Below are positions 1 to 7,890 of a DNA stretch of 26,812 nt, piece by piece. The DNA is from CAYUJH01 sp964394585 (GTDB taxonomy: Bacteria; Bacteroidota; Bacteroidia; Cytophagales; Flammeovirgaceae): contig CAYMYI010000051.1 of the NCBI GenBank assembly GCA_964394585.1, forward strand, positions 1 through 26,812, given 5' to 3'. Positions within the stretch are counted from its first letter, which is position 1, and every line of letters begins with the position of its first letter. Both the position numbers and the translations under genes were made by a program. A model generated the notes under the pieces. That model did no database searches. It saw only the letters and a program-made list of their open reading frames with translations, and was not told the DNA's origin.

Positions 1-278
1 TTCGACCATATAGAGTATTACTACCAGCGTAGTGTGCAATATGTGAAGTGTTCTGATGTTTCGCGCGACGGCCTACTACAAGGGCCTTCGTTAAATACCT
101 ACCAGCGGATTTGCAACGATTCCCACAAATTAAACTAGTGGCAAGTGGAGGTATTGGCACCCTCGACGATATTAAAGCCCTTGAAGACATTGGAGTGTAC
201 GGAGTGATTTTCGGACGCGCTTATTACGATGGAAAAATCGCGCTTACTGACCTCAACCGCTATTTAGCGAAATCGTAG
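1..278 (+). pseudogene. hisA: hisA 3' end with a one-base frameshift (phosphoribosylformimino-AICAR isomerase)
   Basis: HisA isomerises ProFAR to PRFAR in histidine synthesis and is a cytoplasmic TIM barrel. Frame 1 encodes its active-site strand, with the motif SDVSRDG followed by LLQGPS, then runs to a stop at 136-138. The rest of the barrel continues in frame 3 from about 108: LVASGGI, then GVYGVIFGRAYYDGK and a stop at 276-278. Together these match the last 90 or so residues of the family in the right order, so one base appears to be missing around 105-108. The 5' part lies outside the window. No hisF follows on this strand, unlike many his operons. The break could be a true mutation or a sequencing error; the intact reading on both sides favours a recent or artefactual indel. 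Confidence 0.85.
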
Positions 279-279
279 C

Positions 280-300
280 TTGCAAAAAATTATTTTGCAA
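280..300. promoter_or_regulatory. AT-rich palindrome, possible Lrp-type operator
   Basis: Two perfect 8-bp arms, TTGCAAAA and TTTTGCAA, surround AATTA two bases after the hisA stop codon and 65 bases before the chosen start of the Lrp/AsnC gene. The central 15 bases (283-297) fit the E. coli Lrp consensus YAGHAWATTWTDCTR at 13 positions. Lrp-family genes are often autoregulated, so this may be an operator. It could also be a weak hairpin at the end of hisA, but no T-run follows. Confidence 0.4.
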
Positions 301-364
301 TACTTGCTACTTACAAAAGGAAAAACGTATTTCGTTTTACTTGTTTAATAAAAATACTGAAAAG

Positions 365-886
365 ATGTCCAAAGAAAATCCTACGACTCAAGGAGCCAAC
401 AAGCGCGAAGAAGGAATGCTATCTATAAAAATAGATGCCACCGATAAGAAGATATTAAAAATATTACAGAAACGTGCGAAGATTACTAATACTCAACTTT
501 CCAAAGAAATAGACCTCTCACCTGCCCCTACGTTGGAGCGTGTAAAAAAACTCGAAAACTTGGGGATTATTGAAAGTTACCACGCCAAGCTCAACTTGCG
601 AGCAGTTAACTTAGGGGTAACTACGTTTATTAATGTGAAACTCTCAAAACATAATAAGAAAAATAACGATGAGTTTATCCGTAAGGTCAATGCACTTGAC
701 GAGGTAATCGAATGCCATCATATTACAGGGTCGAGCCACTATCTTCTGAAAGTAGTGGCAAAGGATATTGAGTCATACCAAAAAATTATCCTCGATAAGA
801 TTAGCGAAATCGATGAGATTGATGATTTACAATCAATGGTAGTACTTTCCACCTTAAAGGATAGCAAGGAAGTGCCGCTCGATTAG
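365..886 (+). CDS. Lrp/AsnC family transcriptional regulator
   Basis: A DNA-binding regulator of the feast/famine family, which usually senses an amino acid and forms dimers to octamers. The N-terminal half has the helix-turn-helix: a DATDKKILKILQKRAKIT helix, then TQLSKEIDLSPAPTLERVKKLENLGII, the classic Lrp recognition pattern. The C-terminal half is a RAM/AsnC ligand domain with IECHHITGSSHYLLKV, matching the E. coli ECHLVSGDFDYLLK region. From the ATG at 365 it has 173 residues. An ATG at 416 would give 156 residues, close to the usual family length, and an in-frame TTG at 341 is also possible; no good ribosome binding site decides. The palindrome at 280-300 may be its own operator. The effector cannot be told from sequence. 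Confidence 0.9.
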   Translation: MSKENPTTQGANKREEGMLSIKIDATDKKILKILQKRAKITNTQLSKEIDLSPAPTLERVKKLENLGIIESYHAKLNLRAVNLGVTTFINVKLSKHNKKNNDEFIRKVNALDEVIECHHITGSSHYLLKVVAKDIESYQKIILDKISEIDEIDDLQSMVVLSTLKDSKEVPLD

Positions 887-1015
887 CATTTTACACTTAG
901 CCATTTAATTTTTTTAGTTCATCGAACAATAGAAAGCACTCAACGAAAGTTACCAACAGCCTAGGCAAGGATTTCCGTTCTTTAAAGTGTAATTCAAATT
1001 AAAACGGAAACTACC

Positions 1016-1486
1016 ATGCAACAATTAACGCCAACCAACCGACAGCTTAACCAATTATTTAGAAGCCTATCCCTTGCTACTCATCCTAAGGCAATCGCTC
1101 AGCTCCAAGAATGTATTTGGACTATTTGGAGCAATAGCGGATGTGATAAAATCAATCTGGCATTACAAAAGGGAATTGAAGCGTCTTTAGAAAAAGACTA
1201 TAATCGTGCGCTACGCTTGTTCTCGCGCATTCTTTGGGTGATGCCTCACTTTTCAGAGGGGTATGTTGAGCAAGGTGAGTTGGCGAAGGCGCTCCGCGAC
1301 TATGAAATGGCATTGATTCTGGAACCGCGCCGTTTCGATGCCATGTTTGGTATAGCCAAAATACGCATTGGCATCTTCGATGAAAATGGTGCCCGAAAAA
1401 TGCTTCAAAGAGCCTTGTGGTTAATGCCTCACGAAGCCACTTTAAAGCAATATGCTACTCAGTCTACCTCCGATTCTTCGCACTAA
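1016..1486 (+). CDS. Small TPR-repeat protein
   Basis: A 156-residue soluble protein with no signal peptide. After a short N-terminal helix it has ECIWTIWSNSGCDKINLALQ, then TPR-like repeats (DYNRALRLFSRILWVMPHFSEGY; ELAKALRDYEMALILEPRRFDAMFGIA; ENGARKMLQRALWLMP). The layout matches a widespread family of short TPR proteins with an IWxxWxxSG motif before the repeats. The second repeat is about seven residues shorter than I expect: after SEGY the usual first helix (of the form WNKRAT-YYL-G) is mostly missing. That may be a small in-frame deletion or normal variation. The function of the family is unknown to me. A shared terminator at 1539-1572 ends it. Confidence 0.7.
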   Translation: MQQLTPTNRQLNQLFRSLSLATHPKAIAQLQECIWTIWSNSGCDKINLALQKGIEASLEKDYNRALRLFSRILWVMPHFSEGYVEQGELAKALRDYEMALILEPRRFDAMFGIAKIRIGIFDENGARKMLQRALWLMPHEATLKQYATQSTSDSSH

Positions 1487-1538
1487 CACATACAATAGTT
1501 TCTATAGATTACGAACGTTACATCCTCTGTTTGAAAAC

Positions 1539-1572
1539 AATGCCCTAAGGTTTTTGCTCCTTAGGGCATTTT
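1539..1572. terminator. Bidirectional rho-independent terminator
   Basis: Perfect 12-bp arms AATGCCCTAAGG / CCTTAGGGCATT with loop TTTTTGCT, flanked by an A-rich left side and TTTT on the right. It lies between the convergent ends of the small TPR gene (1486) and the VPS10-like gene (1577) and can serve both. Confidence 0.85.
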
Positions 1573-1576
1573 CCAT

Positions 1577-4555
1577 TTATGGCGTTTTCTTCATCGGTTT
1601 GCGTTCAGGGCGTTGCCGAGGTGGCTTAATCGTGAAACTTTGAGTTACCGAAGTGCCATTTGCTTTTACTTCTACTACATACTCACCAGGTGGAAGGTAC
1701 AATGCTCCATCGTCGGCATTTTCAAGTTTACCATCGTTCCAAGGCGACTTTTGTGCGGATAGCTCTTTCTCGTAAGCTGCTTTCGCAGATTCTGTTAAGG
1801 TAAGTCCGTATGGTAAATAGTGCATGCCAGCAGGCGCGTCTTTGTGCTCCATAGAATGCAGTAGCAAACCTTCTTTACTTTTTACAGAAACCATAACCGT
1901 TCCGTTTGCTTTCAGATACAATGGAATATGAAATTCAGGCGTATACGGCTCACCCCATTGGCTCCACGCACTTCCCCACCGTTGGCTGTAAGAGGTCGTA
2001 GGTAAGTCAAATACATGAAGGCTTTTTGCAAGTATCTCTTGGGTAAGCGCTTGCAAATGTGCTACGTTTGCCACAAAAAATGAGCGTCCGTGCGTACCTA
2101 ACACCAAATCGCCATCGCGCGGATGTACTACCAAATCGTGTACAGCTACAGCGGGTAATCCTTTCTGAAATGCCATGAAGGTTGCTCCACGGTCGAGGGA
2201 AACATAGGCTCCGTGGTCTGTTCCTACATAAAGAATGTTTTCATTTTTAGGATCTTCTTTCACAACATTTACCGGTTCATGGGGCAAATTGCTACCTAGT
2301 TGTTTCCAAGTTTTGCCGTAATCTTCTGATACATACACCATCGCTTCAAAATTATCCCAGCGGTAGCCGTTTAAGCTCATGTATACACGCCCTTCTTTAA
2401 AATGCGATGCATACACACGGCTTACCCAATGTTGCTCAGGGCTATCATAGATCTTTTCCCATGTGTACCCAGCATCTTTCGAAACATGGATGAGTCCGTC
2501 ATCAGAACCTACGTAAAGCAACCCGAACTTTAAAGGCGATTCTCCGATTGTGGTAAGCGTTCCGTAAGGTACATTTCCCTTTTTTCCACCTCGGGTTAAA
2601 TCCTCAGAGAGTGTTTCAAAATCGTCGCCTTGGTTTAACGAACGGTGAAATTTATTCGACCCCATGTAAAGCACATCTTGATTATGGCGCGAAAGGTGGA
2701 TAGGCGTTTGCCAATTGAACCGAAGAGGGCGCTCGCCTAAATTATGCTTAGGAGTGATGTACTTTTGTGCACCCGTATGTTTATTAATGCGATAGTAATT
2801 TCCAAACTGGTAGCCTGTATAAACTGTGGCGTTATCGCGCGTATCAATTTCGACTTGCATGCCATCGCCACCCATTATGCGTTTGTACGGATACTCTCCT
2901 GAACCATGCCATTGTAGGTTGGCTTCATAGGTTTTAGGCCCATACCAACCCCCATTATCTTGCACCCCGCCATAGATGTTGTAGGGCTCTTCCATATCGA
3001 CATTTACCGTATAAAATTGCCCTACAGCTAGGCTATTGGCTTTAAACCAGGTTTCACCGTCGTCGTAAGTAATGTTAATGCCGCCGTCGTTGCCCAATAC
3101 AATGTGGCCGCTCCTTTTCGGGTTAATCCACATAGCATGGTGGTCAGAGTGGGCATTATCGTCATTCATCTTTATCCATGTTTTTCCACCATCTTTCGAT
3201 TTTATCACAGGAACTCCCATTGCATAAATATGGTCAGGGTTTTGGGCATCTACGCGAATATTCCCAAAGTAGTACCCATACGAATACACCAAATCATCTA
3301 CATATTTATCGTGGGTTTTTTTCCAAGTTTTACCGCCGTCGTCGGAGCGGTAAAACTCTGCACCTTTTACCGGAGTATCAAACAGCAAACTATTGGCATC
3401 TTCTACGTAATACACAAGGGCTTTGTGGTCAAGGCTTCCGGCTTCTACTTCGCTCTTAATATCGACCGCATTATAGTGTTGCGGGAAATTTCTTCGGTTG
3501 AGGTAGTCGTTGATGTCTTCGTCGGCAAGTGCCAAAAAAGCCGCTTTATCCATCTCCATAAGCTTATCTTTAGTTACAGCATACGACTCTTCCTCGGTTT
3601 TTTCACGGCGGTCTTGGTTATCTAAAAATGCATAGACAATTTGGTTATTTGAAGGAGCCACAGCTAATCCAATACGTCCTACACCTTCAGAAGTAGGGAA
3701 ACCACTTTCTTCGGTAGTAAATAACTGCCAAGTTTCTCCACCATCAGTACTTTTGTAAATCCCTGAACCTTTGCCGCTACCGATTAAAGTCCACGCATAG
3801 CGAATGCGTTCCCAGGCTGCTGCATACAACACATCAGGGTTTTCAGGGTCTTGTACTAGATCTACCACCCCGGTGTTATCATCGATAAAAAGCGTCTTTT
3901 TCCAAGTTTTACCACCATCGGTTGTTTTGTAAACCCCTCTTTCTTCATTTTTTGAATACAGATGCCCTAATGCAGCCACCCAAGCAACCTCGGGGTTCTC
4001 CGGGTGTAATATAATTCTACCGATATGATGCGTTTCTTCTAACCCTAAAAGTTGCCAAGTTTTGCCAGCATCGGTGCTTTTATATACCCCGGCACCTGCA
4101 TACGATGAGCGGCTTGAGTTATTTTCGCCCGACCCTACCCAAATCGTTTCATTTTCCCAATCAACGGCAATATCGCCAATGGTCATCACTGCTTCGTTTT
4201 GGAATAAGGGCGTAAATGAAGTGCCATGACTTTCCGTTTTCCACAAGCCACCTGAAGCATATGTCACGTAAAAAATAGAAGGATCTTCGGGGTGTACCTC
4301 TAGATCAACCACACGTCCGCTCATCACCGTAGGACCCACCGAACGAAAAGGGATATGGCTCACCCACGAAGTTTCGATAAGCTGTTGGCGCACATCGTAG
4401 CCCTCCATGCGTTGTTCCGCCCTTGTAAAGGGGGCTTGCGTAGAAGTAGTCGTGTTTTTTTTCTTGTTCCGTTGTGCCTGCACAGCCTGAGGAGTTGCCC
4501 ATACCAAGGCAATACAGACCAATAAACTCCAATACAAATACTGTTTTTTATGCAT
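1577..4555 (-). CDS. Secreted VPS10/sortilin-like Asp-box propeller protein ('glycosyl hydrolase')
   Basis: A 992-residue exported protein. The ATG at 4555 gives a clean signal peptide (MHKKQYLYWSLLVCIALVW, ending near AVQAQ); an in-frame start at 4624 would add an unlikely 23-residue leader. The body carries about ten Asp-box/BNR turns, for example STDAGKTW, TTDGGKTW, STDGGETW, SDDGGKTW, SKDGGKTW, SKDAGYTW and SEDYGKTW, spaced as in a large beta-propeller. Together with the length this fits the VPS10/sortilin-type family often labelled 'glycosyl hydrolase' in Bacteroidota. I see no catalytic residues that would support a specific hydrolase activity; binding or scaffolding is equally likely. 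The C-terminus is basic and proline-rich (QRPERKPMKKTP), not a type IX secretion tail. It is transcribed alone and diverges from the redoxin gene. Confidence 0.88.
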   Translation of the reverse strand: MHKKQYLYWSLLVCIALVWATPQAVQAQRNKKKNTTTSTQAPFTRAEQRMEGYDVRQQLIETSWVSHIPFRSVGPTVMSGRVVDLEVHPEDPSIFYVTYASGGLWKTESHGTSFTPLFQNEAVMTIGDIAVDWENETIWVGSGENNSSRSSYAGAGVYKSTDAGKTWQLLGLEETHHIGRIILHPENPEVAWVAALGHLYSKNEERGVYKTTDGGKTWKKTLFIDDNTGVVDLVQDPENPDVLYAAAWERIRYAWTLIGSGKGSGIYKSTDGGETWQLFTTEESGFPTSEGVGRIGLAVAPSNNQIVYAFLDNQDRREKTEEESYAVTKDKLMEMDKAAFLALADEDINDYLNRRNFPQHYNAVDIKSEVEAGSLDHKALVYYVEDANSLLFDTPVKGAEFYRSDDGGKTWKKTHDKYVDDLVYSYGYYFGNIRVDAQNPDHIYAMGVPVIKSKDGGKTWIKMNDDNAHSDHHAMWINPKRSGHIVLGNDGGINITYDDGETWFKANSLAVGQFYTVNVDMEEPYNIYGGVQDNGGWYGPKTYEANLQWHGSGEYPYKRIMGGDGMQVEIDTRDNATVYTGYQFGNYYRINKHTGAQKYITPKHNLGERPLRFNWQTPIHLSRHNQDVLYMGSNKFHRSLNQGDDFETLSEDLTRGGKKGNVPYGTLTTIGESPLKFGLLYVGSDDGLIHVSKDAGYTWEKIYDSPEQHWVSRVYASHFKEGRVYMSLNGYRWDNFEAMVYVSEDYGKTWKQLGSNLPHEPVNVVKEDPKNENILYVGTDHGAYVSLDRGATFMAFQKGLPAVAVHDLVVHPRDGDLVLGTHGRSFFVANVAHLQALTQEILAKSLHVFDLPTTSYSQRWGSAWSQWGEPYTPEFHIPLYLKANGTVMVSVKSKEGLLLHSMEHKDAPAGMHYLPYGLTLTESAKAAYEKELSAQKSPWNDGKLENADDGALYLPPGEYVVEVKANGTSVTQSFTIKPPRQRPERKPMKKTP

Positions 4556-4693
4556 GTTGTGAATAAAAGAGGAATGAAAGTTCACCAACAAAACCCCTAA
4601 TTCAAAATGGAGAGATGTTAGCACAACGTGAAATTTTCTGTCGATTTCGTTAGTTTACATGAAAAGAGATTTTTTAACTGAATTGATAATTGA

Positions 4694-5338
4694 ATGGTAC
4701 GTTTTCCTGCGAAGACCTATATAGCTCCACTACTCTTACTCACTATCCTTTGCACAACCGTTAGTGTTACAGCACAGCAATTACCCCCAAAACTTTCTGC
4801 CGACGATTGGCAACTCACCCTCCCTCAAGCAGATTCTACCAAGCCTGCCCTGCCTTTAGCCCAACTTAAACAGCATCTGCTTTCTTTGGTTATCTTCTTA
4901 GGTCCCGATTGTCCCATCAGTCAAAAATTTGGTGATAGCATCCGTAAACTACATGCACAATACGCTAAAGATAGCGTTGCTGTCTATGGTGTTTTTCCAT
5001 TCCCGCTTAACGAACGCGAGAAGATAGCACAATTCGGCGATGAATATCAGTTTGCATTTCCCCTGCTGCTCGACTCCGAATTCCAACTCACACAACGGCT
5101 TGGGGCTTCCATCACCCCTGAGTTCTATCTCATCAATCAACACGGCGAAATAGTGTATCAGGGGATGTTCAACAATTGGTACTATGCTTTGGGGAAATAT
5201 CGGCGAGTGATTACCGAGCACTACGTACTCGATGCCATCGAACAGCACTTTGCCAATGAGCCTATTCGCATAAAAAGAACCAAAGCGATTGGTTGTTTCC
5301 TAGAAATGAAACACCATACGAACCATCATAACCATTAA
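4694..5338 (+). CDS. Exported redoxin-domain (peroxiredoxin-like) protein
   Basis: A 214-residue thioredoxin-fold protein with an N-terminal signal peptide (hydrophobic stretch about residues 9-25, ending VTAQ). The motif FLGPDCPISQKF places one active-site cysteine at C73, with no CxxC. A second cysteine sits near the end in KAIGCFLEM (C201), as in a redoxin group with a late GC motif, so the two may form the redox pair. The conserved cis-proline region is ITPEFYLINQHGEIVYQG. The last residues are His-rich (KHHTNHHNH), which could bind metal or haem but may be a neutral tail. It should act in the periplasm. The rhomboid gene starts 11 bases after its stop, so the two are probably co-transcribed. 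Confidence 0.82.
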   Translation: MVRFPAKTYIAPLLLLTILCTTVSVTAQQLPPKLSADDWQLTLPQADSTKPALPLAQLKQHLLSLVIFLGPDCPISQKFGDSIRKLHAQYAKDSVAVYGVFPFPLNEREKIAQFGDEYQFAFPLLLDSEFQLTQRLGASITPEFYLINQHGEIVYQGMFNNWYYALGKYRRVITEHYVLDAIEQHFANEPIRIKRTKAIGCFLEMKHHTNHHNH

Positions 5339-5349
5339 TCCTCACTCGG

Positions 5350-6012
5350 ATGACGCTCGCCAAAAGTTTACAGTTTCCCATCTTAATAGTTAGTCTTTTT
5401 TGGCTAATTAAACTTACTGAGATTCAACTTGGTATCGACCTATACCAATTAGGGATATACCCCAATACACTCAAAGGGCTACCCGGTATCCTTTTCTCTC
5501 CTTTTTTACATGGCAATTTGCAGCACCTTACCTCAAACTCACCCACTTTTCTAATTCTATGCGCAAGCATCCTATACTTCTACCCTCGCATTGCATTTAG
5601 AGTAATCCTGATTTTATACATATTTACCGGAGTGGGCGTATGGTTGTTAGCTCGCCCTAACGCCTACCATATTGGTGCAAGTGGAGTGATTTATGGTTTT
5701 GCGAGTTTTCTTTTTTTTAGTGGAATCTTTCGAAAAGATGCACGAACCTTAGCTATTTCTATGTTGGTAGCACTTTTTTATGGTAGTATGCTCTATGGCG
5801 TGTTCCCACAGCAAGCCGGCGTGTCTTGGGAATCGCATCTGATTGGTGTAGTAGCCGGAGGTAACTTTGCCTTTTATTTCCGAAATGCCAAGCGAAAAGA
5901 AGATGAGGTTAATCCGGAGAGAGAACCTCCTTTGCTCTCTACTGAAGAAGGTTATCAAAATCTGGAAAACTCACATTTCAAATACATTTACAAAGAAAAA
6001 AACGAGGGGTAA
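5350..6012 (+). CDS. Rhomboid family intramembrane serine protease
   Basis: A 220-residue polytopic membrane protein of rhomboid type, which cuts transmembrane segments of client proteins inside the membrane. The family landmarks are present in order: HGNLQHLTSN (residues 54-63, the oxyanion-side His/Asn motif), GASG with the nucleophile S111, and SH with the general base H163 in the last membrane helix. About five or six hydrophobic helices are seen, followed by a charged tail of about 45 residues that is likely cytoplasmic. It lies 11 bases after the redoxin gene. The substrate is unknown. No strong terminator follows; only a short GC stem is seen at about 6012-6025. Confidence 0.88.
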   Translation: MTLAKSLQFPILIVSLFWLIKLTEIQLGIDLYQLGIYPNTLKGLPGILFSPFLHGNLQHLTSNSPTFLILCASILYFYPRIAFRVILILYIFTGVGVWLLARPNAYHIGASGVIYGFASFLFFSGIFRKDARTLAISMLVALFYGSMLYGVFPQQAGVSWESHLIGVVAGGNFAFYFRNAKRKEDEVNPEREPPLLSTEEGYQNLENSHFKYIYKEKNEG

Positions 6013-6205
6013 GCCGTGGCTTTTATTCATAGTTTTATTTTGGGAAAAATAGAATACAATCGAAATCGTGCTATCCCTATTTATTTTCAAAATATTATCC
6101 TCTCTGCTTCGTTTTCAACAGTGAAACCTTCATAATATTTTAAAGGTACTATTTTAGTATTCGTATAGCTTAGAACTGATTTTACAGATTAAACTATTTA
6201 AAACA

Positions 6206-7828
6206 TTGAAAAAGTTTATCATATACTTCATCGCATGGTTTGCGCCTTTGTGCGCGTTTTCGCAAGGATGGCAAACATTGTATGGGCAAGGTAAAGACTT
6301 GCTCGAGAAAAAAGAATACCGACAAGCGGCTCGTGTTCTTCAAAAAGCGATTTACGAAGCCAATTCGCAGTTTGGAGAAAACCACGAGAACTATCGCAAT
6401 ACAGCGAATCTACTTGCCAAAGCCTATTATGAAGATAAAAACTTCGAAAATAGCAGCCAGTTTTACAAAGAAGTGTGCCGATCGCTCGAAGCCGAAAAGC
6501 TAACCGAAACCGATGAGTATGCAGAAGCACTCACCATGCTTGGTCGTTCGTACGAAGGATACCGCCAGCCTAAAAGTGCTGCTGAATATTACACCAAATC
6601 GTTGGAAGCACGCCAAAAGATGGAAAAAACCAAAACAAAAGGGTATGTTATGACAGCGGCTTACTTAGCTTCGATTTACCTACGCGCTAAACGCCCCGAA
6701 CAAGCCAGCACCTATTACAAAGAAGCATACACTATCGGGAAAGATATTCTGACACTCAACTCAGCAGAATACCGCAACATCGTAGAAGAGTATGGCGACT
6801 TACATATGTATGGGCATAAGAATGACCGTGCCATCGAATTATACAAGGAAAGTTTAGAGGGCGCTAAAAAACATAACGCACCGATCCCGAGCTATTTACA
6901 CCTCTACAAAAAAATTGCGGAAACCTACCAGAAAACAGAAGATGCTGAAAATACGGTAAAATACTTTGATAGCTACATTGCTGAAATGGCAAGTATGGAA
7001 AAAGTTGTACACGAAAAAGTTCTGGAAGAAGCTAATAAAGTACTCAAATTGTACCGAAATATGGAACAGGCGGAAGCTGCCCAACGCTTAATCAAACAAA
7101 AATTAGAAGTTCAAAAAGAAGCTACCGGCGAAAAAAGTACAGAGTATGCCAGCACTTTAATCGAATTGGGTGAAGAAGAAGCCAGTGCAGGGCTAAACGA
7201 TAAAGCTGAGGCTCATATTAACGCTGCTATTGAAATTGAAAAAGAACTCGGCGAAGGGAAAACGGCTAGTTATGCTAAAGCATTGGATGCATTAGGCCGT
7301 CTGTACGTAGGAATGGGCAAAACAGAGGAGGGAGAAAAATTATTTAAAGATGCCATTGCCATTAGAAAAGAGAACCTAGGTACTGAACACCCCGACTATT
7401 CCGAAGCATTGGATAGCCTTGCTTATTTGTATATTCGCCAAGAGCGCCTCGAAGAAGCCGAAAAACTGATTGTTGAAGCAAAAGATATTCGCGAAAAAAC
7501 ACCCGGCAAAACAAAGCCTGCTTATGGATACTCTTTAGGAACTTTGGCCGAACTGTACATCAAACAGGAGAAGTTTAAAGAAGCTGGTCCATTATTAGTA
7601 GAACAAGGTAAAATCTTCGCAAACTTTTATGGACAAAGAAGCGAGCCAAATGCCCTCAATGCCAAACGACAAGCCGATTTCCTTAAACTTTCAGGGAAAA
7701 CCGATGAAGCCTTAAAAAAGTACCAGCAAGTGCTGATCCTGATAGAAAATACAATGGGTAAAGAGGTCAAGGAATATAAGGAGGTAAAAGCACAGATTAA
7801 AGAAATTACCGATAATGCAGAAAATTAA
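6206..7828 (+). CDS. Secreted multi-TPR (kinesin-light-chain-like) protein, TTG start
   Basis: A 540-residue protein built almost wholly of TPR repeats. The C-terminal half has clear 42-residue repeats of the TPR_10/TPR_12 type, such as YAKALDALGRLYVGMGKTEE, YSEALDSLAYLYIRQERLEE and YGYSLGTLAELYIKQEKFKE. The reading frame starts at a TTG at 6206, immediately giving a typical signal peptide (MKKFIIYFIAWFAPLCAFS). No ATG lies upstream in frame before the repeats, so TTG is the best start. It is expected in the periplasm or on the outer-membrane side as a protein-interaction scaffold; no enzymatic domain is visible. It ends at a strong terminator at 7861. No partner gene is adjacent on the same strand. 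Confidence 0.85.
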   Translation: MKKFIIYFIAWFAPLCAFSQGWQTLYGQGKDLLEKKEYRQAARVLQKAIYEANSQFGENHENYRNTANLLAKAYYEDKNFENSSQFYKEVCRSLEAEKLTETDEYAEALTMLGRSYEGYRQPKSAAEYYTKSLEARQKMEKTKTKGYVMTAAYLASIYLRAKRPEQASTYYKEAYTIGKDILTLNSAEYRNIVEEYGDLHMYGHKNDRAIELYKESLEGAKKHNAPIPSYLHLYKKIAETYQKTEDAENTVKYFDSYIAEMASMEKVVHEKVLEEANKVLKLYRNMEQAEAAQRLIKQKLEVQKEATGEKSTEYASTLIELGEEEASAGLNDKAEAHINAAIEIEKELGEGKTASYAKALDALGRLYVGMGKTEEGEKLFKDAIAIRKENLGTEHPDYSEALDSLAYLYIRQERLEEAEKLIVEAKDIREKTPGKTKPAYGYSLGTLAELYIKQEKFKEAGPLLVEQGKIFANFYGQRSEPNALNAKRQADFLKLSGKTDEALKKYQQVLILIENTMGKEVKEYKEVKAQIKEITDNAEN

Positions 7829-7860
7829 GTTCCGTCGATTATTTCCTTTTTCTAATAATG

Positions 7861-7890
7861 AAAGATACCTCAGTTGGGGTATCTTTTTTT
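7861..7890 (+). terminator. Rho-independent terminator of the TPR gene
   Basis: Arms AAAGATACC / GGTATCTTT with an 8-base loop, followed by a run of T to 7890. The T-run overlaps the stop codon of the convergent permease gene, so the two transcription units meet with almost no spacer. Confidence 0.8.

Noticed and set aside
3104..3625. 173-codon plus-strand frame inside the VPS10-like gene
   Set aside because: It is the antisense shadow of a well-supported repeat protein; the hydrophobic look comes from the reverse of acidic codons.
6012..6030. Short stem AAGC/GCTT followed by TTTATT as terminator of the rhomboid gene
   Set aside because: Only four base pairs form around a workable loop; too weak to call.
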